Positions 42,625 to 50,902 of a DNA stretch of 64,000 nucleotides are shown piece by piece; positions within the stretch are counted from its first letter, which is position 1, and every line of letters begins with the position of its first letter. The translations under genes and the position numbers were made by a program. Under the pieces are notes generated by a model, which saw only the letters and a program-made list of their open reading frames with translations, ran no database searches and had not been told where the DNA came from. Source of the DNA: Propionibacteriaceae bacterium (GTDB lineage Bacteria; Actinomycetota; Actinomycetes; Propionibacteriales; Propionibacteriaceae); NCBI GenBank assembly GCA_017306015.1, contig JAFKJK010000011.1:62001-126000 (forward strand), written 5' to 3'.

Positions 42625-43755
42625 TCAGAGCGACTGCAGGTCGACCAGTTCGGCGGCGAGCAGGGCGGCGCCGATCGCCACCGCGTCCGCGCCGCGACGG
42701 GCGGGGGCGATCATGCCCGGGCCCATCGACAGGCCACCGAGCCGGTGCTCCAACTCGTCGCCGAGCCGGGCGGCGTGCTCGGGAGGGATATCGCCGATGA
42801 CGACCCGCTCGGGGTCGAGGACGACGACCAGGGACGCGATCGCCATCGCCAGGTAGTCGAGCATCTCGGCGACGGCGGACGCGGCGCGCGGCTCGCCGAG
42901 CAGCCGCCACAGCCGGGCCGGTGCCGAGCTCACCGACCCCGGGACGCCGGCGGCGGCGACCTGGATCCGGCGCTCGAGGTCGCCGATCTCGGCGGGCTCC
43001 TGGCCGAGCGCGTCCCGGGAGGTGAGCAGGTAGCCGATCTCGCCCGCGCTGGCCCGGGCGCCGCGCAGCAGGTGTCCCTCGGAGATGATCCCGGCGCCCA
43101 GGCCGTGGCCGAGGATGAGGCCCGCGAGCGAGGCGGTCCCGTTGCCCGGGACGAGTTCGGAGAACGCGAGCGCGTTGGCGTCGTTCTCCACCAGGACGGG
43201 CAGGTCGGTGGCTGCGGACAGTTCGGCGCCGAGGCGGACGCCGTCCCAGGGCACCTCGGCGCCCGCGCGGACGGTCCCGTCCGGCTCGACGATGGACGGT
43301 ACCGCCACGCCGATCGCGACCGGGGACGCACCGAGCCCGACGCCCTCGGCGATGATCCTGGCCAGGCAGCGATGGGTGGCCGTGAGCAGTTCGGAACCGG
43401 TCGCGGCCGCTGGGTCGAGCAGCACCTCCGCCCGGGCGACGACGGTCTCGTCCCAGGTCAGCAGGGCGGCGCGGCAGCCGTCCCCCTGGACGCGGAGGCC
43501 GGCGAGATAGCGTCCCTCGGCGGTGAAGCGGTAGCGCCAGGCCGGACGCCCACCGGCGGAGGGGAGCTTCTCCCGGGCGATCAGCCGCTCGGCCTCCAGG
43601 GCGCTGGTGATCCGTGCCGTGGCCGAGGGGGACAGACCGGACGCGTCTCCGATCTCGCTGCGGGTGAGCGGTCCGGCGGTGCGCAGGACGTCCAGGACCA
43701 GGCGCCGGTTGTCGGCCAGGGTCGTGCTCGCCGTGGAGGGCCCGGTGCGCTGCAC
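42625..43755 (-). CDS. ROK family transcriptional regulator
   Basis: A 376-residue protein. An N-terminal winged HTH (TRSEIGDASGLSPSATARIT) is followed by a ROK sugar-binding domain (VAIGVAVPSIVEPDGTV, VLVENDANALAFSE, GHGLGAGIISEG). The usual ROK zinc motif CxCGxxGCxE is missing; the region reads ARASAGEIGYLLTSRDALG. It is therefore a regulator rather than a kinase, perhaps with altered sugar sensing. It lies upstream of the amino-sugar operon on the same strand, separated by a repeat array, and is the likely regulator. The GTG has GAGGAGG six bases upstream. Confidence 0.9.
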   Translation of the reverse strand: MQRTGPSTASTTLADNRRLVLDVLRTAGPLTRSEIGDASGLSPSATARITSALEAERLIAREKLPSAGGRPAWRYRFTAEGRYLAGLRVQGDGCRAALLTWDETVVARAEVLLDPAAATGSELLTATHRCLARIIAEGVGLGASPVAIGVAVPSIVEPDGTVRAGAEVPWDGVRLGAELSAATDLPVLVENDANALAFSELVPGNGTASLAGLILGHGLGAGIISEGHLLRGARASAGEIGYLLTSRDALGQEPAEIGDLERRIQVAAAGVPGSVSSAPARLWRLLGEPRAASAVAEMLDYLAMAIASLVVVLDPERVVIGDIPPEHAARLGDELEHRLGGLSMGPGMIAPARRGADAVAIGAALLAAELVDLQSL

Positions 43756-43951
43756 GTGCCACCTCCTCGGCCGGAATCCGTCAACCGGTGATCCTATGCC
43801 GGGCGGCCGGGTGTCGCGCCCGATCCTCGGTGATCGGCGCCGGCGCCCGCTGCGGACGGTGGGACGAGCGACAGGGTCGGCGAGGACCTCTGGCCTCGCA
43901 TCTCGCCCAGGCGCAACGCAGCGAGGGCATGGCGCGAACCCGGCGCGTCCG

Positions 43952-44620
43952 CTACGTGCCGTCGTTCGTCCAGCTGCAGGTGATCGCCGGGCTGCTGCCG
44001 ACGACCCTGCTGAGGTTCACCAACTCGCGTCCCGATTCGTCGTTGATCAGGCAGGTGATCCGGGCTGACGACTCCAGCGGATTGTCGGCGGCGAGCATGA
44101 GGCTGACAGTCCCGCCGGACGGCACCTGGGCCGGGAAGGTGGCCCGCTGGCCGTCGGTGACCGGCCGGGTGTCCACCAGCTGGGGAGTCGTGATGGTCGC
44201 GCTGGAGTTCACCGAGGTGCTGATCGCACCCAGCGTCACTGTCCGGGTGGGATAGGTGACGGCGACCAGGTGGGGAACGAGCAGTGCCAGGGTCACGGCC
44301 TGGGTGGCCAGCGACAGAACGAGGACCGCCAGGATCGCGATCAACCAGCCGCGAAGTGGATGGCGCGGTGGTGTCGGCGCCGAGACGGTGGGCGTCAGAG
44401 GTGTCGGGCCCGTCTGGTCGGCGATCGGGATTGGCGCACGGGTGTCCGTTCGACCGGCGCCGTCGACGAGGGGAGTCGTCGTCGCGTCCGGTGGCGGAGC
44501 ACCGGACCCGAGCGCTGGCGGCGACGCCGTCACCGGCTCGGGTGGCTCGGGCCGCCCGAGCTGTTCGGAGCTGTCAGGTCTGGATCCCGCCGGCGCCCAC
44601 GCAGAGGTGTGATCGGTCAT
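43952..44620 (-). CDS. Single-pass membrane protein of unknown function
   Basis: A 222-residue protein. The first 90 residues are Pro/Thr/Ser-rich and probably unstructured in the cytoplasm. One membrane helix (GWLIAILAVLVLSLATQAVT) is followed by a 110-residue outer domain of beta character with two cysteines (ARITCLINDES, ITCSWTNDGT). I recognise no family. The ATG has AGGAGG five bases upstream. No operon partner is close. Confidence 0.7.
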   Translation of the reverse strand: MTDHTSAWAPAGSRPDSSEQLGRPEPPEPVTASPPALGSGAPPPDATTTPLVDGAGRTDTRAPIPIADQTGPTPLTPTVSAPTPPRHPLRGWLIAILAVLVLSLATQAVTLALLVPHLVAVTYPTRTVTLGAISTSVNSSATITTPQLVDTRPVTDGQRATFPAQVPSGGTVSLMLAADNPLESSARITCLINDESGRELVNLSRVVGSSPAITCSWTNDGT

Positions 44621-44953
44621 GGCGACCTCCTGATTGCCAATGGACGAGATCAGCATCGCAGTCAGCGTGCTCCCGTGTGAGGGGAACCTCCCCCAGACTC
44701 CCCGGATGGCGCCCCGGATCGTCGCCCGGATGCCTGGATGCCCAGATCCCGGCCGACAGCGCCCCATCGATCGGTGTGAGTCACGTCGGTGCTGACTTCC
44801 CGCCCTAGTCAGGGCCGGTTCGGGGCGCCTGGCGGAGACACGGTACCGAGTCGGATGAGCCGCGCGGCGTGCTCGAGAAGGACGGAGACGCGGTACGTGC
44901 GCCGTCCGAATGGGGGTTTGGGCGGTACCCGCGGTGCCGTCCGCGTAGGTAGG
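44621..44953. other. Gene-free stretch between two small genes
   Basis: I see no supported gene. There is a short dyad, GAGGGG/CCTCCC, near 44680, and a GC-rich sequence with possible hairpins (GCGGTACCCGCGGTGCCG) near 44921-44938 that could end transcription of the excalibur gene. No 30-bp repeat is present. Confidence 0.35.
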
Positions 44954-45292
44954 TCAGGCGCGCTCGCAGGCGATGCCGTCCTTGTCGCGGTCCAGCCCGC
45001 TGCGGTAGCCGATGATCTTCTTGTACAGGCTGGTGGAGACCTTGAACGTGGTCACCCGCTTGCCGCTGGTGTGGTCGCGGGCGCCCTCCTTGCCCACCCC
45101 GTGCGGGTAGACCTTGTTCATCGCGGTGCAGTTCTTGAACTTGTACTTCACCACAGCGGGTACTGCCGCGGGGGTCACCGCGAGCCTCACCGCCGGCGTC
45201 GCCGCGCGGGCGGAATCGGCGAGTGCCGCCGCCCCCGCCTGGGTCGTGATGATGATGCTCGCCGCCGCGAGTACGGTCGCCAACCTGCGCAT
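44954..45292 (-). CDS. Small exported excalibur-domain protein
   Basis: A 112-residue protein with a signal peptide (MRRLATVLAAASIIITTQAG). The excalibur domain begins with YKFKNCTAMNKVYPHGVG and ends with the calcium-binding loop DRDKDGIACE. Such domains are extracellular and bind calcium; in this bare form the role is unknown. The ATG has GGAGGG at six bases. The gene stands alone. Confidence 0.9.
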   Translation of the reverse strand: MRRLATVLAAASIIITTQAGAAALADSARAATPAVRLAVTPAAVPAVVKYKFKNCTAMNKVYPHGVGKEGARDHTSGKRVTTFKVSTSLYKKIIGYRSGLDRDKDGIACERA

Positions 45293-45398
45293 GGAGTCCC
45301 TCCTACAAGGCCTTCCGCCTCACGCTAGCCCGCCGCGCGTCCGGCCGCAGGCGAACCGTCGAACCGGGACGCAGGCCGGTCAGCCCGACGCCCCGCGC

Positions 45399-47000
45399 TC
45401 AGTCGTCGGGCGCCTCGGTCGGCAACAGGTGGACCGCGGCCGCCGGCTCCACGATGAACGAGAAGGCGTGCTCCTCGATGGCCTGGTCCTCGACGGTGAG
45501 CCGGATCTGGTGCTGGTGCAGGTGCTCCGCCCAGGACGGGATGGTGAAGATCTCGAGGTAAGTGTCGGCGCGCTCACCCACCCGGTAGAGCTCCCAGCGG
45601 CTGGCGCCGCTCCGGAGCCGAGAGCGGCGCATCCCGTCCATGGCCGTCCGCCACTCGGCGTAGCGCTCGGCCGGCACAACGTAGGTCACCTGCACCTGGA
45701 CAGGGCCGGCGTCCGGCGCCGGTTCCTCGAGGAGCTGGGCCTCGCCCCAGAACGAGACCGGCGCCCGATCGAGGCCCTCGCTCTCCGGAAAGTGCCACGC
45801 GAACCCGGCCAGGCCGCCCACGACCACCAGGCCGGACGCGATCCAGACCGCGGCCGCCAGGCTGCCGTGCTGGGCGATCAGCCCCCAGACCGGGGACGCG
45901 AGCGCCTGAGCGGCGGTGAAGGTCATCATGTAGACCGCGACCGCGCGGGCGCGCACCCAGCCCGGCAGGAACAGCTGCAGTTCGGCGTTGAGGGTGGCCA
46001 CGGTCGCCGTCCAGGCATAGCCGAGGACGATGAGCAGCGGGACGGCGGAGACCAGCCCCGGCACGACCATCGTGAGCGCGAAGGCGATCCCGTAGACGAT
46101 GCCCATGACGCTCAGCATCGTGTTCGCCGAGAAGTGCCGACCCAGGTGGCCGACCGTGAACGCGGCCGCGATCGCACCGACGCCGAGGGCGCCGAAGAGG
46201 ACGCCGTAGCCGTCCGCGCCGAGGCCGAGCTGGCGGTTCGCGATCAGCGGCAGCAGGGCCCACATCGCGGTGGCCGGCGCGACGAAGATCGCCAGCCGGG
46301 TGAGGATCAGCCGGACGACGGGCTCGTGGCGGACGTAGCGTCCGCCGGCGCGCAGGGCCGGGAGGAAGCGCTCCCGGGTTGCGGCCGGCGTCCGCGGAGC
46401 CCGGCGCCAGCCCAGCAGCGCGCCGATCAGGAAGAGAGTGAGGGCTGCGGTGATCGCGAACACCGGCGGGACGCCCCACGCGGCGATCACCACGCCGGCG
46501 ATCGCCGGACCGATCGCCCGGGCGACGTTGACGCTGACCATGTCGAGCCGGATCGCCGCGGCCAGGTGTGAGCGCGGGACCAGCTCGGTGATCAGCGGCT
46601 GCCAGGTGGAGACCATCACCGCGTTGCCGACTCCGATGGCGAACGTGAAGGCGAGCAGCAGCAGCGGTGGCATCCGGTCCAGCGCGGTCAGAGCGGAGAG
46701 CAGCCCGGCGACCACGAGGAAGTAGACCTGCACCCACAGCAGCATCCGGCGGCGGTTGAACGCGTCCGACAAGACGCCTGCGGCAAGGGAGAACAGCACC
46801 ATCGGCAGGGTCGCAGCGGTCTGCACGAGCGAGATGATCGTGGCGGCGTTGGGGTCGTTGATGAACAGCCACTGCGCGCCGACCGTCTGCGCCCACGCGC
46901 CGACGCTGCTGAGGACCACGCCGACCCACAGCCAGCCGAACGCGCGGCGCTGGAACGGCGCCAGCGCGCCCACGCGCGCGGTGCCGCTCTCGTCGTTCAT
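45399..47000 (-). CDS. MFS_3 transporter with C-terminal monooxygenase-like domain
   Basis: A 533-residue protein. Residues about 1-415 form twelve helices of the EntS-like branch (WLWVGVVLSSVGAWAQTVGA, LSDAFNRRRMLLW). The last 100 residues are soluble (VQVQVTYVVPAERYAEWRTA to EEHAFSFIVE) and resemble the ferredoxin-like ABM/dimeric domain found fused to some MFS_3 proteins. Export of a small toxic compound is likely. The ATG has AAGGA seven bases upstream. A nearly perfect 13-base inverted repeat lies in the promoter region. Confidence 0.88.
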   Translation of the reverse strand: MNDESGTARVGALAPFQRRAFGWLWVGVVLSSVGAWAQTVGAQWLFINDPNAATIISLVQTAATLPMVLFSLAAGVLSDAFNRRRMLLWVQVYFLVVAGLLSALTALDRMPPLLLLAFTFAIGVGNAVMVSTWQPLITELVPRSHLAAAIRLDMVSVNVARAIGPAIAGVVIAAWGVPPVFAITAALTLFLIGALLGWRRAPRTPAATRERFLPALRAGGRYVRHEPVVRLILTRLAIFVAPATAMWALLPLIANRQLGLGADGYGVLFGALGVGAIAAAFTVGHLGRHFSANTMLSVMGIVYGIAFALTMVVPGLVSAVPLLIVLGYAWTATVATLNAELQLFLPGWVRARAVAVYMMTFTAAQALASPVWGLIAQHGSLAAAVWIASGLVVVGGLAGFAWHFPESEGLDRAPVSFWGEAQLLEEPAPDAGPVQVQVTYVVPAERYAEWRTAMDGMRRSRLRSGASRWELYRVGERADTYLEIFTIPSWAEHLHQHQIRLTVEDQAIEEHAFSFIVEPAAAVHLLPTEAPDD

Positions 47001-47035
47001 GGGTACATCCTTGCCGATCGGGTGGCCGAGCATTT

Positions 47036-47095
47036 TTGCGCACTCGATGCGCCTCGAGTCGGGCGATCGTGCTGTCAGGGCAATCGAGTGTGCAA
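47036..47095. promoter_or_regulatory. Inverted repeat upstream of the MFS gene, possible operator
   Basis: TTGCGCACTCGAT (47036-47048) and ATCGAGTGTGCAA (47083-47095) are inverse at 12 of 13 positions, with a CTCGAG between them. The region is AT-richer than its surroundings and lies 36 bases before the MFS start, so a regulator could bind here. No adjacent regulator gene is an obvious candidate. Confidence 0.5.
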
Positions 47096-47136
47096 TTCCT
47101 ATCGGCCGGACCGAGTCGGAACGTCTCGGATGCCGT

Positions 47137-48126
47137 TCACCTGGACGGCGCGCTCAGGCGAACGACCTCGGGATGTGGGGGAGGTAGTGCTCCTCGAGGG
47201 GCGGCGGTCTCCTGTTCGGTGAGCCGGAGATCGAGCGCCGCAACCGCGTCGGTGAGGTGCTCCAGCTTCGTCGGGCCGACGATCGGCGCGCTGACAACCG
47301 GCTTCGAGAGCACCCAGGCCAGTGCGACCTGCGCCATCGGGACGCCACGGGCCTCGGCCACCCGCTGCGCGGCGGCGACGATCGGCACGTCGACGTCCTG
47401 GTCGTAGCGTCGGCCGACCGGGTCGGAGTCGCCGCGCCGGGTGTGCTCGCCCCACGGACGGGTCAGGCGGCCCTTCGCCAGCGGTGAGAACGGGATCGAG
47501 CCGACGCCCTGGTCGCGGAGCAGGCCGAACATCTCGCGCTCCTCCTCGCGCATGATCAGGTTGTACTCGTCCTGCATCGACACGAACCGCGTCCAGCCGT
47601 TCAACTGCGCGGTGTACTGCAGCTTCGAGAACTGCCAGGCCCACATCGCCGACGCACCGAGGTAGCGGGCCTTGCCGGCCTTGACCACGTCGTGCAACGC
47701 CTCCATCGTCTCCTCGGCCGGGGTCTCGGGGTCGAAGCGGTGGATCTGGTACAGGTCGACGTAGTCGGTGCCCAGGCGTCGCAGGGACGCGTCGATGTTC
47801 TCCATGATCGCCTTGCGGGACAGGCCCGAGCCGCCGGGGCCGTCGTGCATGGTGAAGAACACCTTGGTGGCCAGGACCACGTCCTCGCGGCGGGAGTACT
47901 TCCGGATCGCCCGGCCGGTGATCTCCTCCGACGTCCCGCCGCTGTACACGTTCGCGGTGTCCCAGAACGTGATGCCGAGCTCGACCGCCTTCGCGAAGAA
48001 CGGCTGCGCGTCCTCCTCGCCGAGTGCCCACTGACTGAAGCCGGAGCCGGTGTCACCGAAGCTCATGCAGCCGAGCGCGATCCGGCTGATCTTCAGCCCG
48101 GACGTGCCGAGGCGGGTGTATTCCAT
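47137..48126 (-). CDS. Aldo/keto reductase with an apparently frameshifted C-terminus
   Basis: A 329-residue TIM-barrel NADPH reductase. Catalytic residues are visible in FWDTANVYSGG (Asp, Tyr), DVVLATKVF (Lys) and DLYQIHRFD (His). It starts one base after the cupin gene stop, so both form an operon. The end is odd: the current frame finishes TAAPRGALPPPHPEVVRLS. Removing one G from the run at 47198-47201 would instead give TAALEEHYLPHIPRSFA and a stop at 47154, a much more typical family ending. The substrate is unknown. Confidence 0.88.
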   Translation of the reverse strand: MEYTRLGTSGLKISRIALGCMSFGDTGSGFSQWALGEEDAQPFFAKAVELGITFWDTANVYSGGTSEEITGRAIRKYSRREDVVLATKVFFTMHDGPGGSGLSRKAIMENIDASLRRLGTDYVDLYQIHRFDPETPAEETMEALHDVVKAGKARYLGASAMWAWQFSKLQYTAQLNGWTRFVSMQDEYNLIMREEEREMFGLLRDQGVGSIPFSPLAKGRLTRPWGEHTRRGDSDPVGRRYDQDVDVPIVAAAQRVAEARGVPMAQVALAWVLSKPVVSAPIVGPTKLEHLTDAVAALDLRLTEQETAAPRGALPPPHPEVVRLSAPSR

Positions 48127-48127
48127 C

Positions 48128-48541
48128 TCAGATCTCCTTCACGGCCTCGAGGTAGGCGTCGTCGTCCACGTGCTCCTGCCAGCTGACCGCCTCCTGGCCG
48201 TCGGCGAGTTCGACGACGCCGCTCATGGCCAGGTGGGTCATGAAGCGGTCGGGTGCGGCGCCGTGCCAGTGGCGGACGTCGGGCGGCGTCCACACCGTGT
48301 CGCCCGGCTCGAGGACGAGCACCTCGTCCGCAGTCACCACCAGCCCGCGTCCCTCGGTGCAGTGCAGCACCTGGCCGGCCGCGTGACTGTGCCAGGCGGT
48401 GTGCGCGCCCGGCGTGAAATGGACGGAACCGACGCTGAAGCCGGCCTCCCCGGGGACGACCGGGTCGACGTACACGTCCCCGGTGAACCGTTCGGCCGGC
48501 CCCTTGCTCGTGGTGGCCTTGCTGATCTTCTCCATGTTCAT
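48128..48541 (-). CDS. Cupin domain protein
   Basis: A 137-residue single-domain cupin. The metal-binding motifs are TPGAHTAWHSHAAGQVLHCTEG, shown in part as AWHSHAAGQ with the later Glu, and the second motif DTVWTPPDVRHWHGA. It resembles small carboxymuconolactone-like/quercetinase-type cupins often linked to aldo/keto reductases. The start codon region is duplicated (22-bp tandem repeat), leaving an out-of-frame ATG with an equal ribosome-binding site 22 bases upstream; this may reduce translation. Confidence 0.88.
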   Translation of the reverse strand: MNMEKISKATTSKGPAERFTGDVYVDPVVPGEAGFSVGSVHFTPGAHTAWHSHAAGQVLHCTEGRGLVVTADEVLVLEPGDTVWTPPDVRHWHGAAPDRFMTHLAMSGVVELADGQEAVSWQEHVDDDAYLEAVKEI

Positions 48542-48570
48542 CTCCTCTCTTCTCCATGTTCATCTCCTCG
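48527..48570 (-). repeat. 22-bp tandem duplication over the cupin start codon
   Basis: 48527-48548 and 48549-48570 differ only in the last base. Each unit has GAGGAG followed by ATGAACATGGAGAAG on the minus strand. The outer copy starts a frame offset by one base from the cupin. Confidence 0.93.
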
Positions 48571-48596
48571 TGGTTGGTGGGCGATCCCGGGACGGC

Positions 48597-48627
48597 TGAA
48601 CCGTCGGGGACAGTCCCCGACGGTTCA
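48597..48627. repeat. Perfect class II palindrome at the XRE regulator stop
   Basis: Two 15-base arms (TGAACCGTCGGGGAC and its exact inverse) flank one central A. It is the most symmetrical member of the family in the window. Its right end supplies the TGA stop of the XRE-family gene on the minus strand, and it may serve as that gene's terminator. Confidence 0.95.
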
Positions 48628-49500
48628 GCTGCGCTCGGTCGGCTGCGGCGTCCGTTCCGGGGACGGGGTCGACGCCCAGCTGGCCAGCAGCGCAAACCGC
48701 TCGGCGGACTCCGTCCCTGGCTCGGCGACGTAGGCGTTCAGCCGCAGGCCGGGGTCGGTGGCGACGTCCATGCCCTCGTAGGCCAGGGTCAGGTCGCCGG
48801 CGACCGGATGCCGGAACCGCTTGACGCCGGTGCGGTGCAGCCGGACGTCGTGGGTGGCCCAGAGCCGCCTGAAGTGCTCGCTGCGGGTGCACAGCTCGCC
48901 CACGAGCTCGGTGAGGCCGTGGTCGTACGGGAACTCGGCGGCCGTCATCCGCAGCAGCGCGGTGGCCTCCCAGGCAACCTTGTCCCACTCGATGAAGAAG
49001 TCCGGGGCGCCCTGGTCGAGGAAGATGAACCGGGCCACGTTCGGACGCCCCGGCATCGCGTAGACCGGGGCATACAGGGCTCTGGCAAGGGAGTTTGCCG
49101 CGAGGATATCCGTCCGGGCGGTGCGGACGTAGGCTGCCGTCCCGGTCATCGAGTCCAGCAGCCACTGCACCGGCGGACGCACCACCCGTCCGGGCTGACG
49201 CACCCCGGCGCGGGTCCGGTCGGATGCCCGGGCGAGGTCGTGCAGGTGGGTGCGCTCGGCTTCGTCCAGTTGCAGGGCGGCCGCGATGGCGTCCAGCACC
49301 GGCTCGGACGCCCCGCCCAGGTTCCCGCGTTCGAGGCGGACGTAGTACTCGACGCTGACCCCGGCCAGGAGCGCCACCTCCTCGCGGCGCAGCCCCGGCA
49401 CCCGGCGGTTCGTGCCCCAGGCGGGCAGCCCGGCCTGCTCGGGAGTGATCCGGGCACGGCGGGAGGTGAGGAACTCCCGCACCTGCTGCCTGATGTCCAC
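48625..49500 (-). CDS. XRE-family regulator with MmyB-like ligand-binding domain
   Basis: A 291-residue regulator from the GTG at 49500; a GTG at 49509 would add three residues. The N-terminal HTH region is typical of this actinobacterial family: REFLTSRRARITPEQAGLP, RRVPGLRREEVALLAGVS, YYVRLERGN. The remaining 200 residues match the MmyB-like PAS-type domain (ANSLARALYAP, VARFIFLDQ). The stop codon coincides with the end of a palindromic repeat. Neighbouring oxidoreductase genes on the same strand may be its targets, which is inferred from position only. Confidence 0.9.
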   Translation of the reverse strand: MDIRQQVREFLTSRRARITPEQAGLPAWGTNRRVPGLRREEVALLAGVSVEYYVRLERGNLGGASEPVLDAIAAALQLDEAERTHLHDLARASDRTRAGVRQPGRVVRPPVQWLLDSMTGTAAYVRTARTDILAANSLARALYAPVYAMPGRPNVARFIFLDQGAPDFFIEWDKVAWEATALLRMTAAEFPYDHGLTELVGELCTRSEHFRRLWATHDVRLHRTGVKRFRHPVAGDLTLAYEGMDVATDPGLRLNAYVAEPGTESAERFALLASWASTPSPERTPQPTERS

Positions 49501-49520
49501 GACGCCCACGGCTGCTCCGG

Positions 49521-50534
49521 TCAGGGACGCAGCAGCGACTTGATCGCGCGCCGGGAGTCCATCGCGGCGTAGGCCTCGGCGACCTCGGCCAGCGGCAGTT
49601 CCAGGTCGAAGACCAGGCCGGGGTTGATGCTGCGGGCGAGCACCGCGTCCATCAGCTCGGGCAGGTAGGCCCGGCAGTGGGCCGGGCCGCCCTTGATGCC
49701 GACGTTGCGCCAGAACAACTCGTTGACCGGCAGGTCGCCGTGCGGGACGCCGACCAGGCCCACGTTGCCGCCGTCGCGGACGGCGCCGATCGCCTGCATC
49801 CGGGCTGCTTCAGTCCCGACGCATTCGAGGACGCAGTCCGCGCCGATGCCGTCGGTGAGCTCCCTGATGGCGGCGATCCCGGCCTCGTCGCGCTCGGCGA
49901 CGATGTGGGTGGCGCCGAACTCGCGGGCGATTCGCTGCCGGTCGGCGTGCCGGCTCATCGCGATGACCATGCTCGCGCCGAGCTGGACCGACGCCAGCAC
50001 CGCGCACAGGCCGACCGCTCCGTCCCCGACCACGGCGACCGACTTTCCCGGGCCGACGCCGGCGGAGACGGCGGCGTGCCAGCCGGTGCACATCACGTCC
50101 GAGAGGGTCAGCAGACTGGGGATGAGGTCGTCGTCCGGCATGGTGGGCGTGGCGACGAGTGTTCCGTCCGCCTGCGGGATCCGGATCTGCTCGGCCTGCG
50201 CGCCGTCGTAGTGGTCGCCGTTGACGCAGTTGGCGTGGGCGCCCTTGCGGCACACCGTGCAGGTGTTGTCGGACGGGTTGAACCCCCCGACGACGAAGTC
50301 ACCGGGCTTGACGGTGGTGACGGCGTCCCCGACGGCGGTGACGACACCGCAGAACTCGTGGCCGATCGGGGTGGGCTCCGGCACCGGGGCGATGCCGCGA
50401 TAGCGCCACAGGTCAGACCCGCAGACGCAGGCTGCGACCGTCCGGACGATGGCGTCGGTGGGATCGAGGATCACCGGCTCGGGACGCTCCTCGTAGCGGA
50501 CGTCCCCCGGTGCGTAGATGACTGCTCCATGCAT
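49521..50534 (-). CDS. Zinc-dependent alcohol dehydrogenase (formaldehyde/threonine dehydrogenase-like)
   Basis: A 337-residue MDR enzyme. The catalytic zinc site shows in ACVCGSDLWRYRG and IGHEFCGVV. The structural zinc site is CTVCRKGAHANC, with only three clear cysteines in the lobe. The NAD-binding fold is VAVVGDGAVGLCAVLA. The ATG has GAGGTGG at about six bases. The gene lies just upstream of the XRE regulator, 20 bases apart, so co-expression is likely. The substrate is unknown. Confidence 0.9.
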   Translation of the reverse strand: MHGAVIYAPGDVRYEERPEPVILDPTDAIVRTVAACVCGSDLWRYRGIAPVPEPTPIGHEFCGVVTAVGDAVTTVKPGDFVVGGFNPSDNTCTVCRKGAHANCVNGDHYDGAQAEQIRIPQADGTLVATPTMPDDDLIPSLLTLSDVMCTGWHAAVSAGVGPGKSVAVVGDGAVGLCAVLASVQLGASMVIAMSRHADRQRIAREFGATHIVAERDEAGIAAIRELTDGIGADCVLECVGTEAARMQAIGAVRDGGNVGLVGVPHGDLPVNELFWRNVGIKGGPAHCRAYLPELMDAVLARSINPGLVFDLELPLAEVAEAYAAMDSRRAIKSLLRP

Positions 50535-50603
50535 GCGTCCACCTCATCACGCCCGGCCCGTTCGTGGGAGGTACCCCCGTTACCCCCGTCCTGAACCAAC
50601 GTC

Positions 50604-50821
50604 TGAACCAACGGGGACAGGTACTTTGGTTCAGATCTGAGCAGATGCGAACCGACGTGAACCGCCGGGGACAGGTACTTCGGTTCACCCGGCACGGAGG
50701 CGTGAACCGCCGGGGACAGGTACTTCGGTTCACCCGGCACGGAGGCGTGAACCGCCGGGGACAGGTACTTCGGTTCACCCGGCGCTGGCGCTGAACCGAA
50801 GTACCTGTCCCCGATGGTTCA
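50604..50821. repeat. Class I repeat cluster with exact 45-bp period
   Basis: Forward copies lie at 50604-50633, 50658-50687, 50703-50732 and 50748-50777; the last three are spaced exactly 45 bases apart and carry the same 15-base flank (CCCGGCACGGAGGCG). A reverse copy lies at 50792-50821. A truncated copy begins near 50591. The cluster fills the gap between divergent genes. Confidence 0.93.
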
Positions 50822-50889
50822 GCCCCGGGTGCTGGCGCGGGGGCGGGCCGACCGGTTGGGGCTCTCGGACGGCTCAGCCCAGGCGGCGA

Positions 50890-50895
50890 TAGCCT
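50890..50895 (+). promoter_or_regulatory. Probable -10 element of the S33 hydrolase gene
   Basis: TAGCCT ends seven bases before the ATG at 50903. No ribosome-binding site is visible, so the mRNA is probably leaderless. Confidence 0.5.
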
Positions 50896-50902
50896 GAGCA
50901 GC

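Noticed and set aside
42143..42800. Open frames giving SSRRTPGSLDVRC-type peptides
   Set aside because: They are translations of the dyad array at 42253-42587, a non-coding repeat.
50564..50794. Small open frames encoding RRGQVLRFT-type peptides in several gaps
   Set aside because: They are translations of the 30-bp repeats. The peptide recurs wherever the element occurs and has no gene context.
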